From the NCBI GenBank assembly GCA_021769035.1, contig JAETTP010000023.1:1-33065 (forward strand): a DNA stretch of 33,065 bases, given 5' to 3'. Source of the stretch: Bacillota bacterium. Its GTDB lineage: Bacteria > Bacillota > Dehalobacteriia > UBA4068 > UBA4997. The notes under the pieces are model-generated. The model did not search any database and had not been told where the DNA came from. It saw only the letters and a list, made by a program, of their open reading frames with translations. Below, piece by piece: positions 1 through 9,181 of this stretch (positions are counted from its first letter, which is position 1; every line of letters starts with the position of its first letter). A program made the translations under genes and the position numbers.

Positions 1-403
1 CAAACGACAAAATGGAGGCCTCAATCTCCCCCTTGCTGCTGATAAGCGGCTGCACCCGCACCAGCCAACTAAGGCTTTGCCCCGGCAGGCACAGGGTTCC
101 CTGCCAAGCCAGCGGGCAATCCAAAGCCGATTGCACCGCCAAAACCTGGCGCATCGTTTCCTCCGTGGCCTCCTCCCGGCCCACGCCCAAAACCGTCGGC
201 AGCATTTGGTTTAACACCTGCGGCCGCTCCAGATGCAAAACCTCATCCAGGCAAGCGTTTGTTGCTGCCAGCACGCGGCTTTGTTTATCCATCAGCAGCA
301 AGCGAACCGGCATAACCGACAAAACCTGCACCAGCAAACTGGCAAATTCCATCGTTTCCTGCCAAACAGCTTCACCAAAAATATTGTTCAAGCTTCTCTC
401 CAT
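1..403 (-). CDS. PAS-domain-like regulatory/signalling protein, N-terminal part (truncated by window edge)
   Basis: Minus-strand open frame from ATG at 403 running off the window edge: MERSLNNIFGEAVWQETMEFASLLVQVLSVMPVRLLLMDKQSRVLAATNACLDEVLHLERPQVLNQMLPTVLGVGREEATEETMRQ... Absent from the ORF track because it is open-ended. PAS-like 'LLLMDKQSRVLAATNA' segment. Confidence 0.6.
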   Translation of the reverse strand, partial: MERSLNNIFGEAVWQETMEFASLLVQVLSVMPVRLLLMDKQSRVLAATNACLDEVLHLERPQVLNQMLPTVLGVGREEATEETMRQVLAVQSALDCPLAWQGTLCLPGQSLSWLVRVQPLISSKGEIEASILSF

Positions 404-526
404 TGCAGCATCATCCTCCCCCAAAAAAAAGCTTAATATCAATATTTCTGTAAAATATCCTTATAACCTGCGGCTTTTTTACAGAACTCGCCGACAAATG
501 AAAGCATTTTTCTGGTATATTTAACA

Positions 527-1135
527 TTATCTGCCAGAAATCAACAATCGCTTATCCGTAACCACCAACTGCACCGGCCGGTCCCAACCTGCCTGCGGCA
601 CCGCGGATAGCAGCTGCCAATCATAAGCCACGCCAATCAACAAAACCGACGGGGCCAGCCGCGCCAAAAAACGGTCATAGTAACCGCCGCCCTGGCCCAA
701 GCGGCCGCCCTGCTCGTCAAAAGCCACACCCGGCAACAGCACCGCCGCCACCGCCTCCGGCGGGCAAAGCGGCGCTTCCGGGCCGGGTTCGGCCAGGCCC
801 CTCTCCGTTCGGCTCAGGGGCTCTTCCGGCTGCAAATAGACCGCCTGCATAATCCCCGGCGGCAGGCCCTGCGTGCGCGGCACGGCCAGAGGCCGCCCCT
901 GCTGCCAAAGCTGCCGGTGCAGGGCCGCCAGATCAACCTCCCGGCCGCAAGCCAGATAACTGAAAACCGCCCCAGTCGGCCCCAAAGGCCCCAGCCGCTC
1001 TGCCAGGCACTCGGCCAAGCGGCGGCAAATTTCCGCGCTGGCCGCAGCCGCCTCCGTCGCCGGCATTTGCCGCCGCCTCTGCAACATTTCCTGCCGCAAC
1101 GTCCGCTTGTCCTGCTGCTTAGCTAAATCGCTCAT
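527..1135 (-). CDS. 5-formyltetrahydrofolate cyclo-ligase family protein
   Basis: Family motifs: 'LLPGVAFDEQGGRLGQGGGYYDRFLARL' and C-terminal 'LIGVAYDWQLL'. Confidence 0.9.
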   Translation of the reverse strand: MSDLAKQQDKRTLRQEMLQRRRQMPATEAAAASAEICRRLAECLAERLGPLGPTGAVFSYLACGREVDLAALHRQLWQQGRPLAVPRTQGLPPGIMQAVYLQPEEPLSRTERGLAEPGPEAPLCPPEAVAAVLLPGVAFDEQGGRLGQGGGYYDRFLARLAPSVLLIGVAYDWQLLSAVPQAGWDRPVQLVVTDKRLLISGR

Positions 1136-1168
1136 TCAGTCAGCCGCCTCCTCTCCTCGCCCGGCAAA

Positions 1169-2173
1169 TCAATCGTAAAAATACAAGGGCAGATTGGCCT
1201 GCGCATTCAGGCTGAAGTCAGCAAAGTCAGCCTGCTCATACTTAGTCAAAGCCGCCGCGCCAATCATCGCCGCGTTATCGGTGCAAAACTGCGGCGAGGG
1301 ATAAACCACCCGCCGGCCCTCGGCCAGCTGCTGCACCCGGTCGCGCAAGGCCTGGTTGGCGGCCACGCCGCCGGCCAACACAATCGTATCCAGCCCCAAC
1401 TCCGCCGCCGCCCGCGCCGCCTTAGTAGCCAGCACCTTGACAATAGCCTCCTGGGCAGAGGCGGCCACGTCCTCCACCCGATAAGCCTCATCTTTCATCT
1501 GGCAGCGGTTCAAAAAGTTCAGCACAGCCGATTTTAAGCCGCTGAAGCTGAAATCATAGCTATCCGCCAGCCAAGCGCAGGGGAAATCGTAAATCGGCTG
1601 TCCGGCCGCCGCCGCCCGCTGAATGGCCGGCCCGCCCGGATAGGGCAGGCCCAGAGCGCGGGCAATCTTATCAAAGGCCTCGCCGGCCGCGTCGTCCCGG
1701 CTTTGGCCCAGCAGACGATACCGCCCCGGCGCTTCCGCCACCGCCACCCCGCTGTGGCTGCCGGACACCACCAACGCCAGGTAAGGAAACTGCAAATCAG
1801 GGTGCTCCAAAAAAGGCGCGCTCATATGCCCTGCCAAATGGTGCACCGCAAGCAGCGGCAGGCCGGCCGCCAAAGCCAAAGCCTTGGCATAGGAAACGCC
1901 CACCAGCAGGGAGCCAATCAAGCCCGGCCCCTGCGTCACCGCCACCGCGTCCAAATCGCCCAAGGCCAGCCCGGCCTCCGCCAGGGCGCGCTCCACCACC
2001 GGCGCCACTGCGTTCAAATGCTCGCGGGAGGCAATCTCCGGCACCACCCCGCCGTAAAGCTGGTGCACGGGAATTTGCGTCGCCACCACGTTGGCCAGCA
2101 GCCGATAGCCGTCCGCCACCACCGCGGCGGCCGTTTCATCGCAGCTGCTTTCAATCGCCAAAATTTTTACCAT
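1169..2173 (-). CDS. tsaD: tRNA N6-adenosine threonylcarbamoyltransferase TsaD
   Basis: MVKILAIESSCDETAAAVV, HHLAGHM, 'YLALVVSGSHSG'; preferred ATG at 2173 rather than track start 2221. Confidence 0.95.
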   Translation of the reverse strand: MVKILAIESSCDETAAAVVADGYRLLANVVATQIPVHQLYGGVVPEIASREHLNAVAPVVERALAEAGLALGDLDAVAVTQGPGLIGSLLVGVSYAKALALAAGLPLLAVHHLAGHMSAPFLEHPDLQFPYLALVVSGSHSGVAVAEAPGRYRLLGQSRDDAAGEAFDKIARALGLPYPGGPAIQRAAAAGQPIYDFPCAWLADSYDFSFSGLKSAVLNFLNRCQMKDEAYRVEDVAASAQEAIVKVLATKAARAAAELGLDTIVLAGGVAANQALRDRVQQLAEGRRVVYPSPQFCTDNAAMIGAAALTKYEQADFADFSLNAQANLPLYFYD

Positions 2174-2190
2174 AGTCAATTCCTCTGTTT

Positions 2191-2667
2191 TTATTCGCTC
2201 AAGTCCGCCGCCAACAGGCATTCCATCAGCAAAGCGTCCTCGCCATTGTCCTCATAATAACCGGGCCGCCGGCCGCAGATTGTAAAACCCATTTTGGTAT
2301 ATAAAGCCTGGGCCGCCGCATTGCTGGGCCGCACCTCCAAAATCGCCCGGCGGCAGCCCAGCAGGCGCGCCCAATCCAGCAGGCCGGCCATCAGCAACGT
2401 GCCCAAGCCCTGCCCCCGGCAGGAGGCCAACACCGCCACGTTGTTGATATTGGCCTCATCCAACACCTGCCAAAAGCCGGCGTAAGCCAAAAGCCGCTCC
2501 GGTTGGGCGTCGTCCACCAAAGCCAGCAGATGAGCAATCGGCCGGGCAGCTTCCTCCAGATAAGCTTCTCGGCTCCAGGGCTCGGCAAATGCCTCCTGCT
2601 CAATCGCCAGCATCTGCTCCAGATAAATTTCAATATTAGCCTCATCCAGCTCCAGCAGCACGCTCAT
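2191..2667 (-). CDS. rimI: ribosomal protein S18-alanine N-acetyltransferase RimI (GNAT)
   Basis: GNAT motif 'VLASCRGQGLGTLLMAGLLDWA', 'LEVRPSNAAAQALYTKMGF'; sits between tsaB and tsaD. Confidence 0.93.
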   Translation of the reverse strand: MSVLLELDEANIEIYLEQMLAIEQEAFAEPWSREAYLEEAARPIAHLLALVDDAQPERLLAYAGFWQVLDEANINNVAVLASCRGQGLGTLLMAGLLDWARLLGCRRAILEVRPSNAAAQALYTKMGFTICGRRPGYYEDNGEDALLMECLLAADLSE

Positions 2668-3410
2668 GCCAGATTGCCTCCCGCCGCTTTTGCTTCCGCT
2701 GCCAGCTTAGCCAGCCGGTTGCGCTCCGCCTCCGAGGCGCGCAGATAAAAAGCGCCCACCTCCGCCGGCGGTTTGGCCTGCGCCGCCCGCTCGCTGGCCA
2801 GCAAAGCGCAGGCGCAGGCATTAAAACAGCGGCGCTCCGGCGGCGCCAGCACGGCCAAATCACCAAGCCGGGCCTGCATTTCCGCAAAAATCAGCTCCGC
2901 CGCGTCGCCGGCAAAAACCACCCTGCGCCCCGCCGCCTCGGCCAGCAGCTTGTCCGCCAACAACGCCGGCGAAATTGCCTGCGGCGGCCACAAAGGCTGC
3001 GGCTGCCGGCCCGAACCAGGCGCAAAAAGCGCGGTGTAGACCTCATTGCGGCGCGCGTCCAGCACCGGGCAGGCCAGCAAATCCGGCTGGCCCGCGCCCA
3101 AAGCGTTGTAGGCCGCCGCCTCCAGCGTGGAAACCGGCAGCAGCGGCTTTTGCAAGGCCCAGGCCAGCCCTTTGGCCGTGGCCACGCCAATACGCAGGCC
3201 GGTAAAGGAGCCCGGCCCGTTCACCACCGCCAGCAAGTCAATCGCCGCCAGCGGCAAATCAGCCGCTGCCAGCAGACTTTGCAGCAGCGGCAGCAGGCGT
3301 TGGGAGTGGGTCAGCCCCACGTTGAGGGCCGCGCTGGCCAAAATACGGCCGTCCTCGGCCACCGCCACGGAAAGGGCCTTGCCGGCCGCGTCAACTGCTA
3401 AGATTTTCAC
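2664..3410 (-). CDS. tsaB: tRNA threonylcarbamoyladenosine biosynthesis protein TsaB
   Basis: MKILAVDAAGKALSVAV; 'VVNGPGSFTGLRIGVATAKGLAWAL'. Confidence 0.93.
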   Translation of the reverse strand: MKILAVDAAGKALSVAVAEDGRILASAALNVGLTHSQRLLPLLQSLLAAADLPLAAIDLLAVVNGPGSFTGLRIGVATAKGLAWALQKPLLPVSTLEAAAYNALGAGQPDLLACPVLDARRNEVYTALFAPGSGRQPQPLWPPQAISPALLADKLLAEAAGRRVVFAGDAAELIFAEMQARLGDLAVLAPPERRCFNACACALLASERAAQAKPPAEVGAFYLRASEAERNRLAKLAAEAKAAGGNLA

Positions 3411-3903
3411 AATGCTTCAACGCCTCCTTCAGCCAAGGCTGCTCGCCAATGGGCGTAAGCTGCCAGCTGCGCCATTCGCCGCCCTCCGGCTCATCCGCAT
3501 AATGCTTGGTGATGCTGATTTCCAGCCGCTCCGCCGGCAGCAAGGGCCGCATAACCTCCGGCCATTCCAGCAAGGCCACAGCCTGACCGTCAAAATATTC
3601 CTCCAGCCCGCGCTCCCAAACCTCTTCCTCGCTTTGCAAACGGTATAAATCCATATGCACAAAGGGCAGGCGGCCGCTGGCATACTGATTCGCCACCGTA
3701 AAGGTGGGGCTGGTGACGGGCTCCTCCACCTCCAGGCCGTAGGCAAACCCCTGCGCGAACAGGGTTTTGCCGGCCCCTAAATCACCGGAAAGCAGCAGGC
3801 AGCTGCCGGGCGGTGCAAACTTGCCCAGCCAGCAGCCCAGCTCAAAGGTTTCCGCCGGCGAATAGGTGCATAATTGCCAAATTTTTGCTTCCATATAACC
3901 CAA
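3391..3903 (-). CDS. tsaE: tRNA threonylcarbamoyladenosine biosynthesis ATPase TsaE
   Basis: Walker A 'LSGDLGAGKTLFAQG', 'SPTFTVANQY', 'HMDLYRL'. Confidence 0.93.
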   Translation of the reverse strand: MGYMEAKIWQLCTYSPAETFELGCWLGKFAPPGSCLLLSGDLGAGKTLFAQGFAYGLEVEEPVTSPTFTVANQYASGRLPFVHMDLYRLQSEEEVWERGLEEYFDGQAVALLEWPEVMRPLLPAERLEISITKHYADEPEGGEWRSWQLTPIGEQPWLKEALKHCENLSS

Positions 3904-3934
3904 TCCTGTTGTTTAATTTCGGTTTATTTTATTT

Positions 3935-3963
3935 ATTATATCATAGGAAAAATAATATTTCAA
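3935..3963 (-). promoter_or_regulatory. sigma-A-like promoter upstream of tsaE operon
   Basis: Minus strand TTGAAA (3958-3963) - 17 bp - TATAAT (3935-3940), 32 bp upstream of the tsaE start. Confidence 0.65.
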
Positions 3964-4724
3964 CTTTTAATTTGTCCCGCCCGGCAGGCGGCCGCAAACC
4001 GCCGCCAAAGCCGCCCGCTGGCTGCGTCCTGCAAACGCTCCGGGTGCCACTGCACGCCCAAAACAAAGCCCGGCCCCGGCCGCAAAACAGCCTCAACCAG
4101 CCCATCCGGGGCAACGGCCGCCGTCTGCAAGCCGTGGCCCAGCAAACGCACGCCCTGGTGGTGCACGCTGTTGACAAGCAGCTGTTCCGTCCCCAGCCAT
4201 TCCGCCAGCCGCCCGCGGCAACGCACCGGGTGGCTGGGCTGCTCCGGCGGCTGCTCTGGGTTATGCTGCAACGTGTCCGGCCGCTCCGCCAAATCCTGCC
4301 ACAGGCTGCCGCCCAGGGCCGCGTTCAAAAGCTGCATACCCCGGCAAACACCCAGCACCGGCCGGCCGACCGCCAAAAAGGCCCGCAACAAAGCCAGTTC
4401 CCAAGCCTCCCGCACCAAATCCGCCGCTGAAAGAGCCAAACCAGGGTGCGGATATTCACCCCATAGCTGGGGCCGAAAATCACCCCCGCCAGAAAGCAGC
4501 AGGCCGTCCAACCGCTCGGCCAAAACCGCCGCCCGCGCCGCCAAATCTGGCTGAGCCAACCGGCCCGGCAGACTCGACAGGCTCGGCTGAGCCAACGGCG
4601 GCGGCAAAATCAGCGCCTGCACCCCAACGCGCCCCAAGGCCTGCACATAATACTGCCGTAAAAGGTAATTTTCCTCAGCCGCCAGCCCGCAGCTAACCCC
4701 AATCAATTTAGCAAACTCCGCCAC
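3960..4724 (-). CDS. class I glutamine amidotransferase-like / gamma-glutamyl-gamma-aminobutyrate hydrolase family (peptidase C26)
   Basis: 'LLSGGGDFRPQLWGE', 'RPVLGVCRGMQLLNAALGGSLWQDL', 'SVHHQGVRLLG', 'GVQWHPE'. GTG start at 4724 preceded by GGAGG is preferred over track start 4766, which lies in the xpk terminator hairpin. Confidence 0.85.
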   Translation of the reverse strand: MAEFAKLIGVSCGLAAEENYLLRQYYVQALGRVGVQALILPPPLAQPSLSSLPGRLAQPDLAARAAVLAERLDGLLLSGGGDFRPQLWGEYPHPGLALSAADLVREAWELALLRAFLAVGRPVLGVCRGMQLLNAALGGSLWQDLAERPDTLQHNPEQPPEQPSHPVRCRGRLAEWLGTEQLLVNSVHHQGVRLLGHGLQTAAVAPDGLVEAVLRPGPGFVLGVQWHPERLQDAASGRLWRRFAAACRAGQIKS

Positions 4725-4756
4725 CAAAACCACCTCCGCCTCATTATATGCAAGAA

Positions 4757-4777
4757 GCCCCGCCAAAATGGCGAGGC
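4757..4777 (-). terminator. intrinsic terminator-like hairpin downstream of phosphoketolase gene
   Basis: GCCTCGCCA-TTT-TGGCGGGGC on the minus strand (one G.U wobble), 29 bp beyond the xpk stop. Confidence 0.55.
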
Positions 4778-4806
4778 CCTCACATTATTAAACAGTCGTC
4801 GGTAGC

Positions 4807-7191
4807 TTAAAGGTCTTTCATGCTCTCCGCCCAAGTCCAATCGCGGATTTCCGGCAGGTCCAGACCGTAATCACTGATATATTGCTTGTGCTCAACCAGC
4901 TTATCCTTCATCATCTGGATCAGATAAGCGCCGCGGTTGCCCAACTGCGGCAGCAGCTCCACAGCTTTCTGCACCAGGTGGAAGCGGTCCAGCTCATTCT
5001 GCACGCGCATATCAAACGGCGTGGTGATGGTGCCCTCCTCCAGATAGCCGCGCACAGTCAAGTTGCGGTTGCAGCGTTTGTAGGTCAGCTCCCGAATCAG
5101 GCTGGGATAGCCGTGATAAGCGAACAAAATCGGCTTATCCTTGGTGAACAGCAAATCGTAGTCGGAATCGGAGAAGCCATGCGGGTGCTCCTCCTGCGGT
5201 TGCAGCTTGAAGAGGTCAACCACATTAACCACCCGGATTTTAACCTCCGGCAGATAGTGGCGGATAATAGACACCGCCGCCAGTGTTTCCAGGGTGGGAG
5301 TGTCGCCGCAGCAGGCCATTACGATGTCCGGCTCGGAGTATTGGTCGTTGCTGGCCCACTGCCAAATGCCGGCGCCCTGGGTGCAGTGCTTCACCGCCTG
5401 CTCCATAGTCAGCCACTGCGGACGCGGGTGCTTGGAAGCCACCAACACGTTCACATAATCGCGGGTGCGGATACAATGGTCAAAGCAGGAAAGCAGGCAG
5501 TTAGCGTCCGGCGGCAGATACATGCGGACGATGTCAGCCTTTTTGTTGGCCACGTGGTCAAAGAAGCCGGGGTCCTGGTGAGTGAAGCCGTTGTGGTCCT
5601 GCTGCCAAACGTGCGAGGACAGCACATAGTTCAGCGAGGCAATGGAGCGCCGCCAGGGCAAATCCTGGCAAACCTTCAGCCACTTGGCGTGCTGGCTGAA
5701 CATGGAGTCCACAATACGGATAAACGCCTCGTAGCTGTTGAAGAAGCCGTGGCGGCCGGTCAGCAGATAGCCCTCCAACATGCCCTGGCACATATGCTCA
5801 GACAGCATGCTGTCAATCACGCGGCCGTCGTTAGCCAAAAATTCATCGTTGTCCATTTCGCCGTTCCACTGGCGATTGGTCACTTCAAAAACCGCGCCCA
5901 GGCGGTTGCTCATTGTTTCGTCCGGGCCGAAAACGCGGAAGTTGCGGCGTTCCTCGTTATCCGCCATAACATCGCGCACAAAGCCGCCCAGCACCAGCAT
6001 ATCCTGAGCCATCACGCTGCCGGGCACGTCGAACTTAACGGCGTAATCGCGGAAGTCCGGCAGGGCCAAATCGTGCAGCACACCGCCGTTAGTCACCGGG
6101 TTGGAACCCATACGGCGGTTGCCGGCGGGGGCCAAATCTTTCAGCTCCGGCATAATATAGCCGTTTTCGTCAAACAGTTCCTCCGGGTGATAGCTCTTCA
6201 GCCATTGTTCCAGCAGGGCCACGTTGTCCGGCGCCTCCTTGGTAACGGCAATCGGCACCTGATGCGCGCGGAAAGTGCCCTCAATGTTTTTGCCGGCAAC
6301 CTCCTTGGGGCCAGTCCAGCCCTTGGGAGTACGCAGCACAATCATCGGCCAGATAGGCCGCCGGGTTTCGCCATTGGCCGCCGCCTGCTTGATAGCCTTA
6401 ATATCAGCCACAGCCGCGTCCAAAGCCGCCGCCATCTTCTGGTGCATTTCCGCCGGCTCGCTGCCTTCCACAAAGTAGGGGTGCCAGCCGCAACCCTTGA
6501 AGAAAGACTCCAGCTCCTCCTTGGAAATACGGGCAAAAATTGTCGGGTTGGCAATCTTATAGCCGTTCAGGTGCAAAATCGGCAACACGGTGCCGTCGGT
6601 GGCCGGGTTAATCAGCTTGTTAGCCTGCCAAGCCGTCGCCAGCGGGCCGGTTTCCGCCTCGCCGTCGCCCACCACAGTGGCCGCAATCAAATCAGGATTG
6701 TCCAGCACCGCGCCAAAAGCGTGGGCCAGGGAGTAGCCCAGCTCGCCGCCCTCGTTGATGGAGCCGGGGGTTTCCGGGGCCACGTGGCTGGAAATGCCAC
6801 CGGGGAACGAGAACTGCTTAAACAGCTTTTTCATACCGGCCTCGTCCTGGGTGATGTCCGGATAAACCTCCGTGTAGGAGCCCTCCAACCAGGTCTGGGC
6901 CACCATCGCGTTGCCGCCGTGGCCGGGACCGCTGATGTAGAGCATATTCAAATCGTTTTCCTTAATCACCCGATTCAGGTGGGTATAAATGAAGTTCTGG
7001 CCGGGCACGGTGCCCCAATGGCCCACCACGTTGGGCTTAACATGCTTCAGAGTAAGCGGCTCTTTCAGCAGCGGGTTGTCATAAAGATAAAGCTGCGCGG
7101 CGGCCAAGTAGTTACTGGCGCGCCAGTAGGCGTCCATCTTTTTGAGCATTTCCTCGGACAGAGGGCCTTGAGTTTTTGGTTCTGTTGTCAT
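4807..7191 (-). CDS. D-xylulose 5-phosphate/D-fructose 6-phosphate phosphoketolase
   Basis: Phosphoketolase signature sequence throughout, e.g. '[18 protein letters not shown]', '[14 protein letters not shown]', '[34 protein letters not shown]', '[16 protein letters not shown]', '[12 protein letters not shown]'. GGAGG precedes ATG at 7191. Confidence 0.97.
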   Translation of the reverse strand: MTTEPKTQGPLSEEMLKKMDAYWRASNYLAAAQLYLYDNPLLKEPLTLKHVKPNVVGHWGTVPGQNFIYTHLNRVIKENDLNMLYISGPGHGGNAMVAQTWLEGSYTEVYPDITQDEAGMKKLFKQFSFPGGISSHVAPETPGSINEGGELGYSLAHAFGAVLDNPDLIAATVVGDGEAETGPLATAWQANKLINPATDGTVLPILHLNGYKIANPTIFARISKEELESFFKGCGWHPYFVEGSEPAEMHQKMAAALDAAVADIKAIKQAAANGETRRPIWPMIVLRTPKGWTGPKEVAGKNIEGTFRAHQVPIAVTKEAPDNVALLEQWLKSYHPEELFDENGYIMPELKDLAPAGNRRMGSNPVTNGGVLHDLALPDFRDYAVKFDVPGSVMAQDMLVLGGFVRDVMADNEERRNFRVFGPDETMSNRLGAVFEVTNRQWNGEMDNDEFLANDGRVIDSMLSEHMCQGMLEGYLLTGRHGFFNSYEAFIRIVDSMFSQHAKWLKVCQDLPWRRSIASLNYVLSSHVWQQDHNGFTHQDPGFFDHVANKKADIVRMYLPPDANCLLSCFDHCIRTRDYVNVLVASKHPRPQWLTMEQAVKHCTQGAGIWQWASNDQYSEPDIVMACCGDTPTLETLAAVSIIRHYLPEVKIRVVNVVDLFKLQPQEEHPHGFSDSDYDLLFTKDKPILFAYHGYPSLIRELTYKRCNRNLTVRGYLEEGTITTPFDMRVQNELDRFHLVQKAVELLPQLGNRGAYLIQMMKDKLVEHKQYISDYGLDLPEIRDWTWAESMKDL

Positions 7192-7296
7192 TATTTTACC
7201 TCCTTCAAGCGGGCCGGCAGTGTTTGCAGACCCATTCATCAATTATAATTATATATAATAAGGGGCTGAACTAAACCCAAATTTAATTAACCTTTT

Positions 7297-8892
7297 TCAG
7301 TTGGCCGCAGCCGCCGCACGGGCGGCAAAGTAAGCGTCCACGCCGGCGGCAATCGCGTCGGCCAGCTTTTGCTGATAAGCCGCATCGGTGATTTTGGCCC
7401 GCTCCGCGCTGTTGCTCATAAAGCCTATTTCCACCAGGCAGGCCGGCGCGGTATTGTGCGTCAGCACCACCAGGGCGGAGGTTTTCACGCCGCGGTCCTT
7501 GGCGCCGGTGGCGCTGATAACCGCCTTTTGGATATAGCCGGCCAACTCCGCGTCGTCCGCGTCGCTGGGCCCGGCGTAGGTTTCAATGCCGCTAGCCGAG
7601 GGAATATTGGCGGCGGAATTGCAATGCACGCTCACAAACACCGGCGCGTCCGCCTGCACCGTCAGGGCCGCCCTGTCCAGCAAGGAAACATATTCGTCCG
7701 CCTCCCGCGCCATAATCACTTCATAGCCGGCGTTTTGCAGGGCCTCTTTCAGCTTCAGGGAAACGGCCAGATTAACCGTCTTTTCCTCCGTGCCGCCGCC
7801 GTTGGTGCCGGGGTCGGAACCGCCGTGGCCGGCGTCCACCACCACCCGACGGAACAGATTGCCGTTCTCATCTAAACCGGGCGGCGGGATAATCTCCGGC
7901 AGGGTTTCCTGCGGCGGCTGCTCCTCCTGAATATCAGGGGAAAGCAGCGGCGGCGTAATATTGACAATCCGCCGGGCTTGGTCGTAATTCACCGCGGCGG
8001 AAAGGTTCTCCACCACAAAGCGCACCGGCACCATCGTGCGGGCCACGCCCTCGTAGGTCACCAGAGAAACGCTCACGTCGTCCGGCACCTGCACCGGCCG
8101 GCCGTCCACCAAGGCGGTGCTGCTGCCAATCGTCAGCACAATGGTTTTGCTCCCCTGGGTAATCGTGACGGTATTGGTGGCCTTGTCCCAGGCCACGCCG
8201 GCCTGCATTTGCTCGCTGATTAAGCGCACCGGCACCAAGGTGCGGCCGGAAACAGCCACGCCCGGCACGTCGCTGGGCAAATACTCCCCGCGCAGGGCCA
8301 AATTGACCGGCACCACGCTGGTGCGCCGGTTGTTTTGAGCGGCCGCGTCCCAAAGCATTACCTGCAAGCTGTCCGCCAAAGCGGGAAAATCCGCGGAAAG
8401 GCCGAGAGTTGGCTCGCCGTTATTTTGCTCATTATTCTGCTCATTACTATTCTGTTGGTTATTATTTGCCTGGTTATTATTCTCCTCACCGTTATTTGGC
8501 GCGTTATTATTCTGCTCGTTATTGTTCGGCGGATTATTATTCTGGCCGTTATTATTTGGCTCGCTATTATTTTGTTCACCGTTATTCTGACCGTTATTCT
8601 GTTCTTTATCCGGGTTGGCAGTCGGTTCCTCCTGCTCCTCCAAATGGCCGGGAATTGGCTCATAAACGCCGTCGTTTTGGTTAAGTGTGCCGTCGCTTGG
8701 CGTTGTTTGGCTGCCGGTGGAGCTGCCGGAAGCGCCGCCCTCCTGCTCGGCATAAATAGCGTATATCTGGCTGGCCGCCTTTTCCTCCTCCGTCTGAGTG
8801 CCGGCTGCCCAGGCCGGCTGCGGTGCACAGCAAAGCAGGGCCGCCAGGGCCAGCAAAATCGCCAACAGCTTGGGTTTGGCTAAACTTATCAC
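7297..8892 (-). CDS. secreted N-acetylmuramoyl-L-alanine amidase (Amidase_3) with copper-amine-oxidase-N-like stalk domain and Asn-rich linker
   Basis: Signal peptide MISLAKPKLLAILLALAALLCCAPQPAWA; Asn-rich linker; 'GRTLVPVRLISEQ' and 'RTMVPVRFVVENL' repeats; 'VVVDAGHGGSDPGTNG...SVHCNSAAN'. GTG start at 8892 with AGGAGG upstream. Confidence 0.9.
   Translation of the reverse strand: MISLAKPKLLAILLALAALLCCAPQPAWAAGTQTEEEKAASQIYAIYAEQEGGASGSSTGSQTTPSDGTLNQNDGVYEPIPGHLEEQEEPTANPDKEQNNGQNNGEQNNSEPNNNGQNNNPPNNNEQNNNAPNNGEENNNQANNNQQNSNEQNNEQNNGEPTLGLSADFPALADSLQVMLWDAAAQNNRRTSVVPVNLALRGEYLPSDVPGVAVSGRTLVPVRLISEQMQAGVAWDKATNTVTITQGSKTIVLTIGSSTALVDGRPVQVPDDVSVSLVTYEGVARTMVPVRFVVENLSAAVNYDQARRIVNITPPLLSPDIQEEQPPQETLPEIIPPPGLDENGNLFRRVVVDAGHGGSDPGTNGGGTEEKTVNLAVSLKLKEALQNAGYEVIMAREADEYVSLLDRAALTVQADAPVFVSVHCNSAANIPSASGIETYAGPSDADDAELAGYIQKAVISATGAKDRGVKTSALVVLTHNTAPACLVEIGFMSNSAERAKITDAAYQQKLADAIAAGVDAYFAARAAAAAN
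8405..8605 (-). repeat. degenerate tandem repeat encoding Asn-rich low-complexity linker
   Basis: Repeated ATTATT/GTTATT units with period of about 12-18 nt on the plus strand; protein NNGQNNGEQNNSEPNNNGQNNNPPNNNEQNNNAPNN... Confidence 0.85.
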
Positions 8893-9003
8893 TTAGTCTT
8901 TTACCTCCTATCACCCTGAAAAATTTCAGGTTCATTATATAGTTTAGCACAATGCCCCGTTTTTTGCAATAAGTTAGGCCATTAAAAATCTTTTTTAAAG
9001 CTA

Positions 9004-9040
9004 TATCCGTATGAAAACTCAACACTTTTTCATACGGATA
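9004..9040. repeat. perfect 14-bp inverted repeat (stem-loop)
   Basis: TATCCGTATGAAAA (9004-9017), 9-nt loop CTCAACACT, TTTTCATACGGATA (9027-9040). Confidence 0.9.
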
Positions 9041-9181
9041 GGCATTTGTTTAGATAAGTTTTTTCAATCAACCAGCCACTACCCTAAAGGTCGTGTCTGG
9101 TTGATATGGGTTCACACTAAGCTCTGTCTGCGTCCACTAAAGTGGACTTGCCAATCGCTAAGTGTTCACGCAAATCAGGCC

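Noticed and set aside
3960-4766. Start codon at 4766 for the glutamine amidotransferase-like gene
   Set aside because: It would place the N-terminus inside the phosphoketolase terminator hairpin; GTG at 4724 with GGAGG 8 bp upstream fits better.
4882-7248. 788-aa plus-strand ORF antisense to phosphoketolase
   Set aside because: Exact antisense of a clearly recognisable enzyme; long because the codon usage avoids TTA/CTA/TCA. The His/Val/Gln-rich translation has no family features.
8405-8605. Possible CRISPR-like repeat array
   Set aside because: Units are short, degenerate and lack unique spacers; they encode an in-frame Asn-rich linker.
8335-8883. Plus-strand ORFs with striking ILLVII and YYSARYYLARYY repeats, resembling membrane or repeat proteins
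   Set aside because: Antisense frames of the Asn-rich repeat in the secreted amidase; the minus-strand frame has a signal peptide and two known domains.
9004-9169. Calling this region a specific insertion sequence
   Set aside because: There are inverted repeats but no transposase frame, no clear target duplication and no family match from sequence alone; kept only as an unexplained structured region.
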